Of a DNA stretch of 64,000 nucleotides, positions 45,129 to 53,792 are shown in pieces. The DNA lies in the NCBI GenBank assembly GCA_017537365.1, contig JAFYKZ010000026.1, forward strand, positions 124,001 to 188,000, written 5' to 3'. Position numbers and translations under genes: made by a program. Below the pieces are notes generated by a model. The model did not search any database. It saw nothing but the letters and a program-made list of their open reading frames with translations, and was not told the origin of the DNA. The stretch is from Clostridia bacterium. GTDB taxonomy: Bacteria > Bacillota > Clostridia > Oscillospirales > Acutalibacteraceae. Numbering within the stretch: position 1 is the stretch's first letter; every line of letters begins with the position of its first letter.

Positions 45129-45157
45129 TTGCAAAAAATATAAATTTATTATATAAT
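45129..45157 (+). promoter_or_regulatory. Promoter of the DUF4349 lipoprotein
   Basis: TTGCAA (45129-45134), a 17-base spacer and TATAAT (45152-45157), about 24 bases before the ATG. Confidence 0.75.
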
Positions 45158-45181
45158 TGATTTAAGAAAGGGTGTGTTTCT

Positions 45182-46009
45182 ATGAAAAAAATCATTACAT
45201 TAACTATTGGCATTATTCTTATTATATCAATACTTTGCGGTTGTAGCGAAACCGCCTCTAAAAGTGATATTGCTTATGAAAACGAGGGAATTGTTTCCGA
45301 AGAAATTTTGCAAGATGAAGCTGTTGATTCGCGCAAACTAATAAAAGAAATTTCTCTAACTGCCGAAACAAAGGATTATGATAATTATATTGATGGTATT
45401 CGAAAAAATGTAGTTTCAAACGGCGGTTACATAGAATCCTCAGACGAATCAAACCTCTCTGATTACAGAACTTTTACCGCTACTATCAGAATACCTGTTG
45501 GAAAAACCGATAGTTTTACTGATTTTGCTTCAAAGAATGCTACAATTCAAAGCCGAAGCGAAAGTGTGAAAGATGTAACCGAAGAATATGTGGATATTGA
45601 GGCTCGAATAAAGGTTTACAAAGCCGAAGAAGAAAGTCTCATTGAAATAATGAAACAGGCGGACAATATCACAGATTTGCTTGCTGTTAAAGAGCAACTA
45701 GCAGATTTAAGAGCAGAAATTGAATCATATACCGCTCAGTTAAAGAGCTTAGAAAATAAAACCAGTTACAGTACCGTATCGCTAACCGTTTATGAAGTAG
45801 AACGCGAGGTTAAATCCGAAGGATATTGGAGCAATATTTGGAACAATATTATCAAAGGATTTAAAAATGTTGGAAAAATCATAACAACTTTATTTGCTTT
45901 TGCATTATCTTCTATTCCCTATTTAGTTATTCCTGCGGTTATTACTTTATCAATAGTTGTTGCAATAAGAATTTTGATAAAAAAGAAAAGCTTAAACAGA
46001 AAGAAATAA
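45182..46009 (+). CDS. DUF4349 family lipoprotein
   Basis: 275 residues. A lipoprotein signal peptide ends at Cys21 (SILCGC). The extracytoplasmic part has the DUF4349 pattern: EISLTAETKDYDNYIDGI, SNGGYIESSDE, TIRIPVGKTDSF, a coiled coil around 155-200 (KEQLADLRAEIESYTAQLKS) and YSTVSLTVYEVE. A membrane helix (about 236-262) and a basic tail end the protein. Role unknown; the fold suggests an envelope adaptor or stress function. Confidence 0.87.
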   Translation: MKKIITLTIGIILIISILCGCSETASKSDIAYENEGIVSEEILQDEAVDSRKLIKEISLTAETKDYDNYIDGIRKNVVSNGGYIESSDESNLSDYRTFTATIRIPVGKTDSFTDFASKNATIQSRSESVKDVTEEYVDIEARIKVYKAEEESLIEIMKQADNITDLLAVKEQLADLRAEIESYTAQLKSLENKTSYSTVSLTVYEVEREVKSEGYWSNIWNNIIKGFKNVGKIITTLFAFALSSIPYLVIPAVITLSIVVAIRILIKKKSLNRKK

Positions 46010-46016
46010 AAAAATT

Positions 46017-46042
46017 AAGGACTTGGAAAATTCCAAGTCCTT
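46017..46042. terminator. Bidirectional terminator
   Basis: AAGGACTTGGAA and TTCCAAGTCCTT form a 12-bp stem with a 2-base spacer (effective loop four or more), between the convergent DUF4349 and XRE genes. It is close in sequence to the terminator at 45099. Confidence 0.88.
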
Positions 46043-46043
46043 T

Positions 46044-46256
46044 TTATCTTGTTTTAGGATTATCAGATAATCCTAAAATATAATCTGTTGAGGTTTTATA
46101 GAATTTTGCAAGAGCAACAACAAACCTTGTTGGTATTTCCCTTTTGCCTGTTTCGTAATTACTATATACCCTTTGGTCAATAGAAAGATAGGCGGCAACT
46201 TCTTTTTGAACTAAATCATGGTCTTCGCGCAAATCCTTTAATCTTGGATAATACAT
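46044..46256 (-). CDS. XRE-family helix-turn-helix regulator
   Basis: 70 residues, a single Cro/C1-type HTH: LKDLREDHDLVQKEVAAYLS, IDQRVYSNYETGKREIPT, ALAKFYKTSTDYILGLSD. No effector domain. AGAGGTGA precedes the ATG. It faces a small Cys-rich gene across a 92-base gap full of regular half-sites, so it probably represses both itself and that gene. Confidence 0.9.
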   Translation of the reverse strand: MYYPRLKDLREDHDLVQKEVAAYLSIDQRVYSNYETGKREIPTRFVVALAKFYKTSTDYILGLSDNPKTR

Positions 46257-46282
46257 AAAATCACCTCTTGTTTAATTATACG

Positions 46283-46325
46283 TACTACCAAAGAATAGTA
46301 TCGACTTTACTATCGTAGAATAGTA
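46283..46325. promoter_or_regulatory. Phased operator array between XRE gene and microprotein
   Basis: Four alternating half-sites lie at a 12-13 base period: TACTAC (46283-46288), ATAGTA (46295-46300), TACTAT (46308-46313), ATAGTA (46320-46325). Adjacent ones form inverted repeats such as TACTAT-CGTAGA-ATAGTA. A plus-strand promoter (TCGACT 46301-46306, 17 bases, TAAAAT 46324-46329) lies within the array; a TATAAT for the XRE gene lies at 46275-46280 on the minus strand. This is a likely XRE binding region. Confidence 0.65.
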
Positions 46326-46348
46326 AAATAACCATATGGGGTGGTTTC

Positions 46349-46540
46349 ATGCAAAAATTTGTAAACTGTTGGCTTTGCAAACATTATATTTGGTTTTCCG
46401 CCAACAACAATAATTCATTTGCATTATGTAATATAAAAAATCGTTGTATATGTGCCAATGAAAAAGTGTGTGAACATTTTGTTCTTAAAAAAGGAATTCA
46501 CACCAAGAGGAATATACCCGACATCACAAAAAACAATTAA
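46349..46540 (+). CDS. Cys-rich microprotein paired with XRE regulator
   Basis: 63 residues with six Cys at 7, 10, 27, 33, 35 and 41 (CWLC, then ALCNIKNRCIC, then CEHF), a pattern for zinc or another metal. It ends in GIHTKRNIPDITKNN. GGGGTGG lies 4 bases before the ATG, and the gene is divergent from the XRE regulator with shared operators. No signal peptide or helix. No function known; the pairing with a Cro-like repressor is its best clue. Confidence 0.65.
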   Translation: MQKFVNCWLCKHYIWFSANNNNSFALCNIKNRCICANEKVCEHFVLKKGIHTKRNIPDITKNN

Positions 46541-46559
46541 AGAAATTCCTAATTTTCAT

Positions 46560-46587
46560 TTGAAAAACTAAAAAATTATGATATAAT
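46560..46587 (+). promoter_or_regulatory. Promoter of the histidine phosphatase gene
   Basis: TTGAAA (46560-46565), a 16-base spacer and TATAAT (46582-46587). An inverted repeat ATGATA...TATCAT (about 46578-46598) overlaps the -10 box. Confidence 0.65.
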
Positions 46588-46616
46588 GTTATTATCATAA
46601 AATTTGGAGAAAAATC

Positions 46617-47348
46617 ATGAAAATACTTATAATCCGCCACGGCGACCCGTACTACCCAACCGATTCTTTAACCGAAAAAGGTCAAAGAGAGGTTGATTTA
46701 TTAGCGCAAAAGCTCAAAAACGTAAACATAACTGATATATATGTATCCCCTCTCGGCAGAGCCAAGCTCACCGCAAAACCAACCGCCGAAATATTTGGAA
46801 TTGAGCCTGTTGTGCTTGATTGGTTACAGGAATTTCCTGTTAAACTCGGATTTGAATATAACACCGATTTTTATACCGAAATGAAATCTCCTTGGAATAT
46901 GCCACCTGAAATTTGGGCTAATGATAACACTCTTTACGACATTAACAACTGGCAAAACAGCAATGTTTTAAAAGATTGTGATGTTTATGATACATATGAG
47001 CGAATTTGCAAGGAATTTGATAATTTAATCGCAAAACACGGATATGTTCGCAATGGCAACGCTTATAGAATCGAGGAAAATGCCGATAAGGAAAAAACCA
47101 TCGCTCTATTTTGCCATTTTGGAGTTGGAACTGCAATGATTGCACATATTCTTAATATGCCTTTAATTGCCGCTTGGAACTCAATTTTCTTGCCGCCATC
47201 TTCGGTTACAACAATTTATATGGAACAACATATCGCATCAAGACCGTTAGTGCACGGAATTTTTGTTGGTATTGGCGATACCTCGCATTTATACGCAGGA
47301 AATGAACCAATTTCTTGCTCAGGTCTTCACGCAAAAACTTTAAATTAA
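46617..47348 (+). CDS. Histidine phosphatase family protein
   Basis: 243 residues with the phosphoglycerate-mutase-like catalytic motif IRHGDP at 5-10, the SPLGRAKLTAKP phospho pocket and the second catalytic His in LFCHFGVGTAM near residue 167. It removes phosphate from a small molecule or protein; the substrate is unknown. It stands alone with its own promoter and terminator. Confidence 0.88.
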   Translation: MKILIIRHGDPYYPTDSLTEKGQREVDLLAQKLKNVNITDIYVSPLGRAKLTAKPTAEIFGIEPVVLDWLQEFPVKLGFEYNTDFYTEMKSPWNMPPEIWANDNTLYDINNWQNSNVLKDCDVYDTYERICKEFDNLIAKHGYVRNGNAYRIEENADKEKTIALFCHFGVGTAMIAHILNMPLIAAWNSIFLPPSSVTTIYMEQHIASRPLVHGIFVGIGDTSHLYAGNEPISCSGLHAKTLN

Positions 47349-47363
47349 TCGAATACAAATATC

Positions 47364-47391
47364 AAAAAGCTCGAGTTTCCTCGAGCTTTTT
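47364..47391. terminator. Bidirectional terminator
   Basis: AAAAAGCTCGAG and CTCGAGCTTTTT form a 12-bp stem with a 4-base loop between convergent genes. Confidence 0.9.
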
Positions 47392-47399
47392 TAATTTAT

Positions 47400-48695
47400 T
47401 TAATCGTTTGAAATACCATAATCATTAAAGTATTTATCAATACTTTCAACGGTATCTTCCCTTCTTGATTTCTCAGCCGCAAAACCTAACAAATGATTTT
47501 TAACCGAAATTTGAATATCAGCTGCGCGATAGCCATTATAATTGCCACTAAAATAATCATATAACTCAGAAATCAAACCTGCATCTCCACCACCGTGACC
47601 CGATAAAATGCTTCCATCAATACCGGCAGTTGAAATTTCAACAGTTTTTTTATCTTCAAAGGTATAAAGTTTTATCATCTTTTCATCAAAATAAGCGCAT
47701 AACTCACCCTTTGTTCCAAATAAACGAATATATCTGCCACCCTCATTAAATGCATTCATACTTAATGTGGCATTTGCGCCGCTCTTAAACTGCATATTAA
47801 CTGTTTGATGGTCAACAACATCATTATTTGCTCTGAAAACACACAAACCAAAATCGGTGGTTTCGAGTGCTTTCAAAATTTCTTCATCGGTTGGTATTGG
47901 TCCTTTAGCAATACCGCGAGCGCAAGCAGGTCTAAACCAAGCATTATCTTTGCTATATAGATAAAGTTTTTTAACACTATAAGGACAAGTATCCTCAACC
48001 GGACAATTATCCATACATCTTTCAGGCGCGCCCTCGGGTGCATTTTCAGATGTGAAATATGTTAATTTTCCAAAAGATTGAATTTTATCACAAGGCTCAT
48101 CTAAAAGCCATTGCAAAATATCTAAATCGTGGCAACACTTAGCTAATAGCATTGGCGCGGTTTCTTTTTCACTATGCCAGTTTCCTCTAACATAACTATG
48201 GCTTTGATGAACATTACCAACCGCCTCAACATGAATAGCAGACATAATTTTACCTATTTTATCTTCCATAATAAGTTCCTTAACCTTATTAAAGAACTGA
48301 GTATATCTCAAAACATGGCAAACAAGTATTTTAACGCCTTTTTCTTCAGCAGCGCGAGCTATATCGGCGCACTCTTTTGCAGTTGGTGCTATTGGTTTTT
48401 CAATAAGAATATCATAACCCAATTCAATAGCTTTCATAGCGGGTTCATAATGCATTTCATCCATTGTGGAAATAATCGCAATATCTGCCATTTTCGGTTT
48501 TGCTAAAATATCTTCCCAACTATTAAAACACATATCATCCGAAATTTGATGATGTTCTTTAATATAATTTCTTCTGGGTTCTATTGGCTCTGCAACACCG
48601 ATAACCTTAAATTTATCTTTAATTTTTAGCATTTCGTTAGTGTATATTGTTCCTCTTAAACCTGCACCAATCAAAATAGCAGAAAATTGTTTCAT
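47400..48695 (-). CDS. Gfo/Idh/MocA family oxidoreductase
   Basis: 431 residues from the ATG at 48695, which follows GGGAGAA. The N-terminal Rossmann fold (SAILIGAGLRG, then VIGVAEPI) and the EKPIAPTAKEC catalytic Lys motif are followed by the C-terminal alpha/beta domain. A Cys-rich insert lies at about 235-250 (CMDNCPVEDTCPY). Such enzymes oxidise or reduce sugars or inositols with NAD(P). Divergent from an AraC regulator that likely controls it. Confidence 0.9.
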   Translation of the reverse strand: MKQFSAILIGAGLRGTIYTNEMLKIKDKFKVIGVAEPIEPRRNYIKEHHQISDDMCFNSWEDILAKPKMADIAIISTMDEMHYEPAMKAIELGYDILIEKPIAPTAKECADIARAAEEKGVKILVCHVLRYTQFFNKVKELIMEDKIGKIMSAIHVEAVGNVHQSHSYVRGNWHSEKETAPMLLAKCCHDLDILQWLLDEPCDKIQSFGKLTYFTSENAPEGAPERCMDNCPVEDTCPYSVKKLYLYSKDNAWFRPACARGIAKGPIPTDEEILKALETTDFGLCVFRANNDVVDHQTVNMQFKSGANATLSMNAFNEGGRYIRLFGTKGELCAYFDEKMIKLYTFEDKKTVEISTAGIDGSILSGHGGGDAGLISELYDYFSGNYNGYRAADIQISVKNHLLGFAAEKSRREDTVESIDKYFNDYGISND

Positions 48696-48744
48696 AAAAA
48701 TTTCTCCCAACTATTGAAAATTTGATAAATTTATGTTAGCATAA

Positions 48745-48782
48745 ATCATAACATAATAATAGTAAAATAACAACTATTATTA
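48745..48782. promoter_or_regulatory. Divergent control region: promoter and 10-bp inverted repeat
   Basis: On the minus strand TTGTTA (48768-48773), a 17-base spacer and TATGAT (48745-48750) form the oxidoreductase promoter. A perfect inverted repeat TAATAATAGT/ACTATTATTA (48754-48763 and 48773-48782) with a 9-base spacer overlaps the -35 box and the spacer. A second repeat TTATGTT/AACATAA lies at 48731-48756. These are candidate regulator sites. Confidence 0.55.
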
Positions 48783-48812
48783 GCACAATATTGATATTTG
48801 AGAGTGTGACTT

Positions 48813-49631
48813 ATGAACAAAAATCAAAAAGAACCTAATATTATTGAATATAGTGATGCCGCAATTAAAGTTTTGAATTTTAACCGCGAACCTAACGAAA
48901 TTTGTTTTGCATCTCATTGGCACGATAGAGTTGAAATCATCAGAGTTAAAAGCGGAAAAATTTTGGTAGAATATTGTGGCAATATTCATATTTTGAAAAA
49001 AGACGAAATGATAATTTTTTCACCTAAAATGGTTCATAAAGGTTTCACAACCGATTCAAATGTTGAATACGATGTTTTAATGTTTGATATTCGATTTTTT
49101 TATAATGAAACCATTGTATGCAACAAAAATTTGCCATTAATATTTAACGGCGGCGCAAAATTTGAAAACATAATCTCTAACATTGAAACAATAAATTGTG
49201 TGGACGACATATGCAATAACCAAAATTTAAATTCTCTTGAAATTATTTCACTCATATATAAACTAATACATCTTCTTTTTAAAAATCATTTAATCGAATT
49301 AAAAATCAACAAGCAAGATAACATAACAGAATTCTTAGATTATATAGAGCAAAATTTTGAACTCGATTTAAACACCGAAATGTTAAGCGAAAAAATTGGT
49401 TATAGCAAAGAACATTTTTGCCGAAAATTCAAAGAAGTTACAGGAACATCACCAATGACCTATTTAAAAATATTCCGTTTAAGCCAAGCGGTTAAAAAAC
49501 TCGAATCAGGAAACAAAAACATAAGCGAAATTGCTCTGCAATGCGGTTTTTCCAATGCAAACTATTTCACAAGATGTTTTAAATCCCACTATGGTGTTCC
49601 GCCGAGCGAATATAAAAAATCTCCCCAATAA
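48813..49631 (+). CDS. AraC-family transcriptional regulator
   Basis: 272 residues: an N-terminal cupin-like sensor (SHWHDRVEIIRVKSGK, MIIFSPKMVHKG) and a C-terminal double HTH (about 170-270; MLSEKIGYSKEHFCRKFKEVTG, EIALQCGFSNANYFTRCFKSHYG). It would sense a sugar-like ligand and activate or repress the divergent oxidoreductase. Confidence 0.93.
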   Translation: MNKNQKEPNIIEYSDAAIKVLNFNREPNEICFASHWHDRVEIIRVKSGKILVEYCGNIHILKKDEMIIFSPKMVHKGFTTDSNVEYDVLMFDIRFFYNETIVCNKNLPLIFNGGAKFENIISNIETINCVDDICNNQNLNSLEIISLIYKLIHLLFKNHLIELKINKQDNITEFLDYIEQNFELDLNTEMLSEKIGYSKEHFCRKFKEVTGTSPMTYLKIFRLSQAVKKLESGNKNISEIALQCGFSNANYFTRCFKSHYGVPPSEYKKSPQ

Positions 49632-49642
49632 AATGGGGAGAT
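49619..49642. terminator. Terminator overlapping the end of the AraC gene
   Basis: ATCTCCCCA and TGGGGAGAT form a 9-bp stem with a 6-base loop and a T tract; the first arm lies in the last codons of the AraC gene. Confidence 0.9.
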
Positions 49643-49662
49643 TTTTTGTTCAAAGTTAAACT

Positions 49663-51777
49663 TTATTTAGTTATTTCATTTATACATTTATTAAGCTCGG
49701 CTAACACTTGCGATTCATTAAGTGCGGTTTTATAAAGTTTAGCACCTAAAACAGTGTAATCACCTGTTTTACCAAAGTTTTCCTCACTATTAGACGGGTT
49801 AATGCCTATTCCTAAAACATCAAAACCAGCGTTTCCTAAATCAAAATCACCGTTTCCGAAGGAGCCGCTTGATGCTAGTTTGCCGTTTAAATAAACATTC
49901 ATTGTATTAGCCTTTTTATCATATGTAGCAACAAGGTGAATCAGCTCGCCGTCGCTCATAAAAGCAGGCCCCTCGTTTGGCCATCTTCTTGCAGCACAAA
50001 CATAATTTGTTTTATTCCAAGGATTAGTTGCAGCATTTTGCTTAGTAGCACCCATTAATAGCTGCAACTGTCCTCTTTCTTCATAATCGCGGTAACAGAA
50101 ATTATATCCACCAACATTTGCGTTACCAATCAAGGTCGCGGCTAAATTAGATTCAACATCATCCACAAAATCCGCACCCTTATTAATTTGCAAGAACAAT
50201 TCAACCGAACTACCGTTCATCAGCCAATTTTTGTATTCATCAGCAGTTTTAAACGGAAGATTAACAAGCAAGCCCTCATTATCGGCATCACCATTGAAGG
50301 CGGTTAAATTATAATCTTTATTATTATATTTAACGGTTGAATCACCAATAGTACCGGCGGGCATAGAAACGGTTAAATTACCAAGCTTGTCATAAGCCTT
50401 ACCGTCCTTAAAGCCTAAATCAAACCAAGCCTTAGGAACACTTTTTGCCGCTTTAACTGTTTTAGGCTTCAAGGTTGGATAGGTTGGCATTTCGGTAGTC
50501 CAATCAGGAATACGCTTTTGAATATCCTTATCAGATGGATTATAAGGCAACTCAAAAGATACATTATATTTAGCAAAATCAAGGAACTGACGAACATTTT
50601 TACTTTTGACTAACCAATCATTCGCCGAATTGAATGTATAGTGAGTCTCATAAGCGGAATAAGAAACGGGCAACACTGCATAGGTTGGGTCAACAGCAGA
50701 ATAAAATTCAACCGTACCATTCTGACCGTGGTGTGCCATTTGGAGAATATCACTCTTTAAATAATCTCCAAAGCAATTACAAGCTCTTTCTTGACCCATA
50801 GTGTGAACATCGCCTGTTATCATAATGGTCTGACCTTCAATTTCAATCCTGAAAATTAAAGAGGACTGATTAACGTCAGAAATTTTTCCATCTTTATATG
50901 TATTCGGATATAAATCTTCAAGAGTGAATAAAACCTCAACAACCGCATTTCTAATATAATATCTATCACCAGTATGAGGAATTATTGTTCCAACCTCAGA
51001 ATAATAATTTTTCATACACTCATCAAAATGGCCATATCCCCTATTAGATTCGGGAAAATTATAATAAAAATTCTCAATTATAACTTTATCATGAAAATCA
51101 TCAGAGAAATAATTAAACATACCTATATGGTCGCTATGCGGATGGGTGAAAATCCATGCCGCAATAACAGGCTTTTCTGTACCCTTTGGCGACTGCTCTT
51201 TAAGAATATTCAAAAGTTTATTTGAATCAACCGAATCTTCATCACCACCGCCGCCATCTATTATAATAAAACTACCGTCATCTAGTCTGATAATAATGCC
51301 CATTCCTGAATAAGAAAGAACATTTTCACCTTTAATACCGGTAAACAAAGACTTAATATCTTTATTTTTATACTTATTATCTTTTTCACGAGGATAAAGG
51401 GTATTTCTTTTTTCAGAAACAACCTTAATCTCATTATAATGAGGTTTGTAACTTAAAGTTGCTATCGTTTTTTGGTTTTTAAGAGTTGCAAACTTGTTTT
51501 CACCAATCTGGTTACTCGCGTGTTCCATAAAGCCGGCATCAATAAGAGTTTGATAATAAACATCAAATTCCTTAGCTTCACCGTTTATAATCTGAACATA
51601 TTTATCATTTTCCTCCAACTCAGACAAAATGAAACCATCGCCCTCATACTTAGGGAGCTTATCGTGAGTTAAGGTGGAAAGCTTTGATTCTTTATGTTTT
51701 TCTGTGCACCCTGCAAAAGCGCTCACAATAAACAACAAGCTCAAAACAACTGCTAAGATTTTCTGAATTTTTTTCAT
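49663..51777 (-). CDS. Lipoprotein with metallo-beta-lactamase and LamG-like domains
   Basis: 704 residues. A lipoprotein signal peptide ends at Cys24 (FAGC). A metallo-beta-lactamase domain of the ComEC/Rec2 type spans about 150-400: GGGGDED, the metal motif THPHSDH at 211-217, ITGDVHTMG and LQMAHHGQNG. The last 230 residues are a concanavalin/LamG-like sandwich (ELFLQINKGADF, ATYDKKANTMNVYLNGKL). It is an exported hydrolase bound to the membrane, with a domain that may bind glycan. The substrate is unknown. It is downstream of a small Cys-motif lipoprotein. Confidence 0.87.
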   Translation of the reverse strand: MKKIQKILAVVLSLLFIVSAFAGCTEKHKESKLSTLTHDKLPKYEGDGFILSELEENDKYVQIINGEAKEFDVYYQTLIDAGFMEHASNQIGENKFATLKNQKTIATLSYKPHYNEIKVVSEKRNTLYPREKDNKYKNKDIKSLFTGIKGENVLSYSGMGIIIRLDDGSFIIIDGGGGDEDSVDSNKLLNILKEQSPKGTEKPVIAAWIFTHPHSDHIGMFNYFSDDFHDKVIIENFYYNFPESNRGYGHFDECMKNYYSEVGTIIPHTGDRYYIRNAVVEVLFTLEDLYPNTYKDGKISDVNQSSLIFRIEIEGQTIMITGDVHTMGQERACNCFGDYLKSDILQMAHHGQNGTVEFYSAVDPTYAVLPVSYSAYETHYTFNSANDWLVKSKNVRQFLDFAKYNVSFELPYNPSDKDIQKRIPDWTTEMPTYPTLKPKTVKAAKSVPKAWFDLGFKDGKAYDKLGNLTVSMPAGTIGDSTVKYNNKDYNLTAFNGDADNEGLLVNLPFKTADEYKNWLMNGSSVELFLQINKGADFVDDVESNLAATLIGNANVGGYNFCYRDYEERGQLQLLMGATKQNAATNPWNKTNYVCAARRWPNEGPAFMSDGELIHLVATYDKKANTMNVYLNGKLASSGSFGNGDFDLGNAGFDVLGIGINPSNSEENFGKTGDYTVLGAKLYKTALNESQVLAELNKCINEITK

Positions 51778-51802
51778 ATAAATTTCCTTTCCTTAAATAA
51801 TT

Positions 51803-52183
51803 TTATGGATTACAAATTTTGCAAGCCTTATAACCTTTTAAAATAGCCTCAGATTTATCTTTTAAATAAATTTTATTTGTTTCTTTCATTTTAGAAACCG
51901 AATCGCAAGAAATCTTATGAAATACACCTGAGTTTTTATTAACGCAATATTTATTATCCGAATTTTCTTTTGGAACATATTTATCAATAACAGTTACATC
52001 CTCAGCAGAAATCACAGTATCATCTATATTTTCTGATTTTTCAGTTCTGTAACCGTTAACCGAATTATCAGACGGCAGATTAATAGCAACCTTTTCCCTG
52101 TTAATCTCATTTTTCTTTTCATTGCAACCTATAAAAGTAAATGACAATAAAATAACAAACACTAAACTTAATATCTTTTTCAT
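51803..52183 (-). CDS. Small lipoprotein with Cys-motif C-terminal domain
   Basis: 126 residues from the ATG at 52183, which follows GGTG. The lipobox FIGC gives acylated Cys20. The last 45 residues (YCVNKNSGVFHKISCDSVSKM...GYKACKICNP) form a Cys pattern like the zinc-binding Ada-type module seen at the end of many secreted Firmicute nucleases and metallo-beta-lactamases. Here it is a separate protein just upstream of such an enzyme, so the two may function together. Confidence 0.78.
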   Translation of the reverse strand: MKKILSLVFVILLSFTFIGCNEKKNEINREKVAINLPSDNSVNGYRTEKSENIDDTVISAEDVTVIDKYVPKENSDNKYCVNKNSGVFHKISCDSVSKMKETNKIYLKDKSEAILKGYKACKICNP

Positions 52184-52284
52184 AAACACACCATTTCAAA
52201 TTAACTGTTTTTTAGTATAACAAATTTTCGAGTTTAATGCAATATTTTTCGTGTAAATAATACTAAAAAAATTAGTTAATTCTA

Positions 52285-52313
52285 TTGTAAATACACAAAA
52301 AACGTGTTATACT
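52285..52313 (+). promoter_or_regulatory. Promoter of the phoH-ybeY-era unit
   Basis: TTGTAA (52285-52290), a 17-base spacer and TATACT (52308-52313), 31 bases before the phoH TTG start. Confidence 0.7.
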
Positions 52314-52344
52314 ATATTAAATTAATAAATAGAGGTAATTACAT

Positions 52345-53315
52345 TTGTTTGAACGGATTATTAATATTGAGCAAATTGAAGTAATGATAACTCTTTTCGG
52401 CAATTTCGACCAAAATATCAAACGCATAGAAAAGCGACACTCGGTTAGCATAACCTCGCACGGATGTGAGGTTAAAATCAAGGGCGAAAAAGAAAATGTT
52501 GAAATGGCGGTTCGAACCGTTGAGGGACTTATTACTATGATTAAAAAAGGTGAACAGATTTCAGATAACAATATTGATTATGTTGCCTCATTGGTTGAAG
52601 ATGATGAGGATAATATGATTAGTGAAATAACCGATTCCGATTGTATTTGCATAACTTCTAAGGGGAAACCGGTTAAACCTAAAACTTTAGGTCAAAAGAA
52701 ATATGTTGAAGCTATTAAAAATAATACAGTAACTATCGGTGTTGGTCCTGCGGGAACAGGTAAAACATATTTGGCGGTAGCTCTTGCAGTCCATGCTTTT
52801 AAGCAAAAGCATGTGAGCCGAATAATTTTAACTCGCCCTGCCGTTGAAGCGGGAGAAAGATTAGGTTTTTTACCTGGTGATTTGCAACAAAAAATAGACC
52901 CTTATTTAAGACCGCTATATGATGCTCTTTTTGATATGCTCGGCGCGGAAAATTTTCAAAAATGCCAAGAACGCGGAGATATTGAAGTTGCTCCCCTAGC
53001 CTATATGAGAGGCAGAACTCTTGATGATAGTTTCATTATTTTAGACGAAGCTCAAAATACAACCTGCGAGCAAATGAAAATGTTTTTACCCGTTTAGGCT
53101 TTAATTCGAAAGCTGTTGTTACGGGAGATGTTACTCAGATAGACTTGCCTGACGGTAAACGTTCAGGCTTAAAGCAAGCTGTTAGCATATTAAAAAATAT
53201 TGATGATATCGCTATTGCAAGGCTTAGCGGTAAAGATGTCGTAAGGCATAGATTAGTTCAAGAAATTATAAAAGCATACGAAAGGAATTCCGAAAAAAAT
53301 GAGCGTAAAGGTTAA
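52345..53315 (+). pseudogene. phoH: PhoH-family ATPase gene with a frameshift
   Basis: A TTG start after GAGGTAAT opens 248 residues of normal PhoH: an N-terminal KH-like part, Walker A GPAGTGKTYLA, RPAVEAGERLGFLPGD and Walker [10 protein letters not shown]. At 53083-53091 (TTTTTACCC) the frame is lost and stops at 53097. Reading continues perfectly in the -1 frame from 53088 to 53315 ([21 protein letters not shown]). Restoring one base gives 323 residues, normal length, with the expected KMFLTRLGF join. The gene could be truly broken, or the sequence could lack one base. PhoH-like proteins are RNA/NTP-dependent enzymes often next to ybeY. Confidence 0.9.
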
Positions 53316-53781
53316 TATTGTAACAAAATATAAAAATGTTAAAATCCCAACCGGCACTAAGCTTTTAATAAGAAAATCCTGCAACGCAACCTTAAAGCTT
53401 GAAGGCATTGAAGATTCTGCCGAGGTTGATGTTACATTAGTTGGCGATGAAGAAATCAAAGAAATGAATTCTAAATTCAGAAACATTGATTCGGCAACCG
53501 ATGTTCTCTCTTTCCCATTAGGCGAAAACGGAGAATTTGACCGTAATCCCGAAACCGATGCTATAATGCTCGGCGATATAGTAATTTCTATCGACCATGC
53601 GTTAAAGCAAGCTAATTTATACGGTCATGGTATTGAGCGAGAAATTGCCTTTTTAACCGTTCATTCTATGCTGCATTTATTAGGTTACGACCACGAAAAC
53701 GGCGGTCTTGAACAAATGACTATGCGCGAAAAGGAAGAAAATGTTTTAACAGCGCTAGGTCTTGCTATAAATAAAATTTAA
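53299..53781 (+). CDS. ybeY: Endoribonuclease YbeY
   Basis: 160 residues with the zinc motif in [16 protein letters not shown] (H-x3-H-x5-H) and the [11 protein letters not shown] stretch. It matures 16S rRNA and takes part in ribosome quality control. Its ATG lies 17 bases inside the end of the shifted phoH frame, so coupling with phoH translation would need the downstream phoH frame. Confidence 0.95.
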   Translation: MSVKVNIVTKYKNVKIPTGTKLLIRKSCNATLKLEGIEDSAEVDVTLVGDEEIKEMNSKFRNIDSATDVLSFPLGENGEFDRNPETDAIMLGDIVISIDHALKQANLYGHGIEREIAFLTVHSMLHLLGYDHENGGLEQMTMREKEENVLTALGLAINKI

Positions 53782-53792
53782 AGGAATTTTTT

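Noticed and set aside
53083..53097. Calling the phoH shift a programmed frameshift
   Set aside because: The heptamer G-TTT-TTA does not fit the full slippery rule, no stimulatory hairpin is evident just after it and PhoH is not known to use frameshifting. A lost base is simpler.
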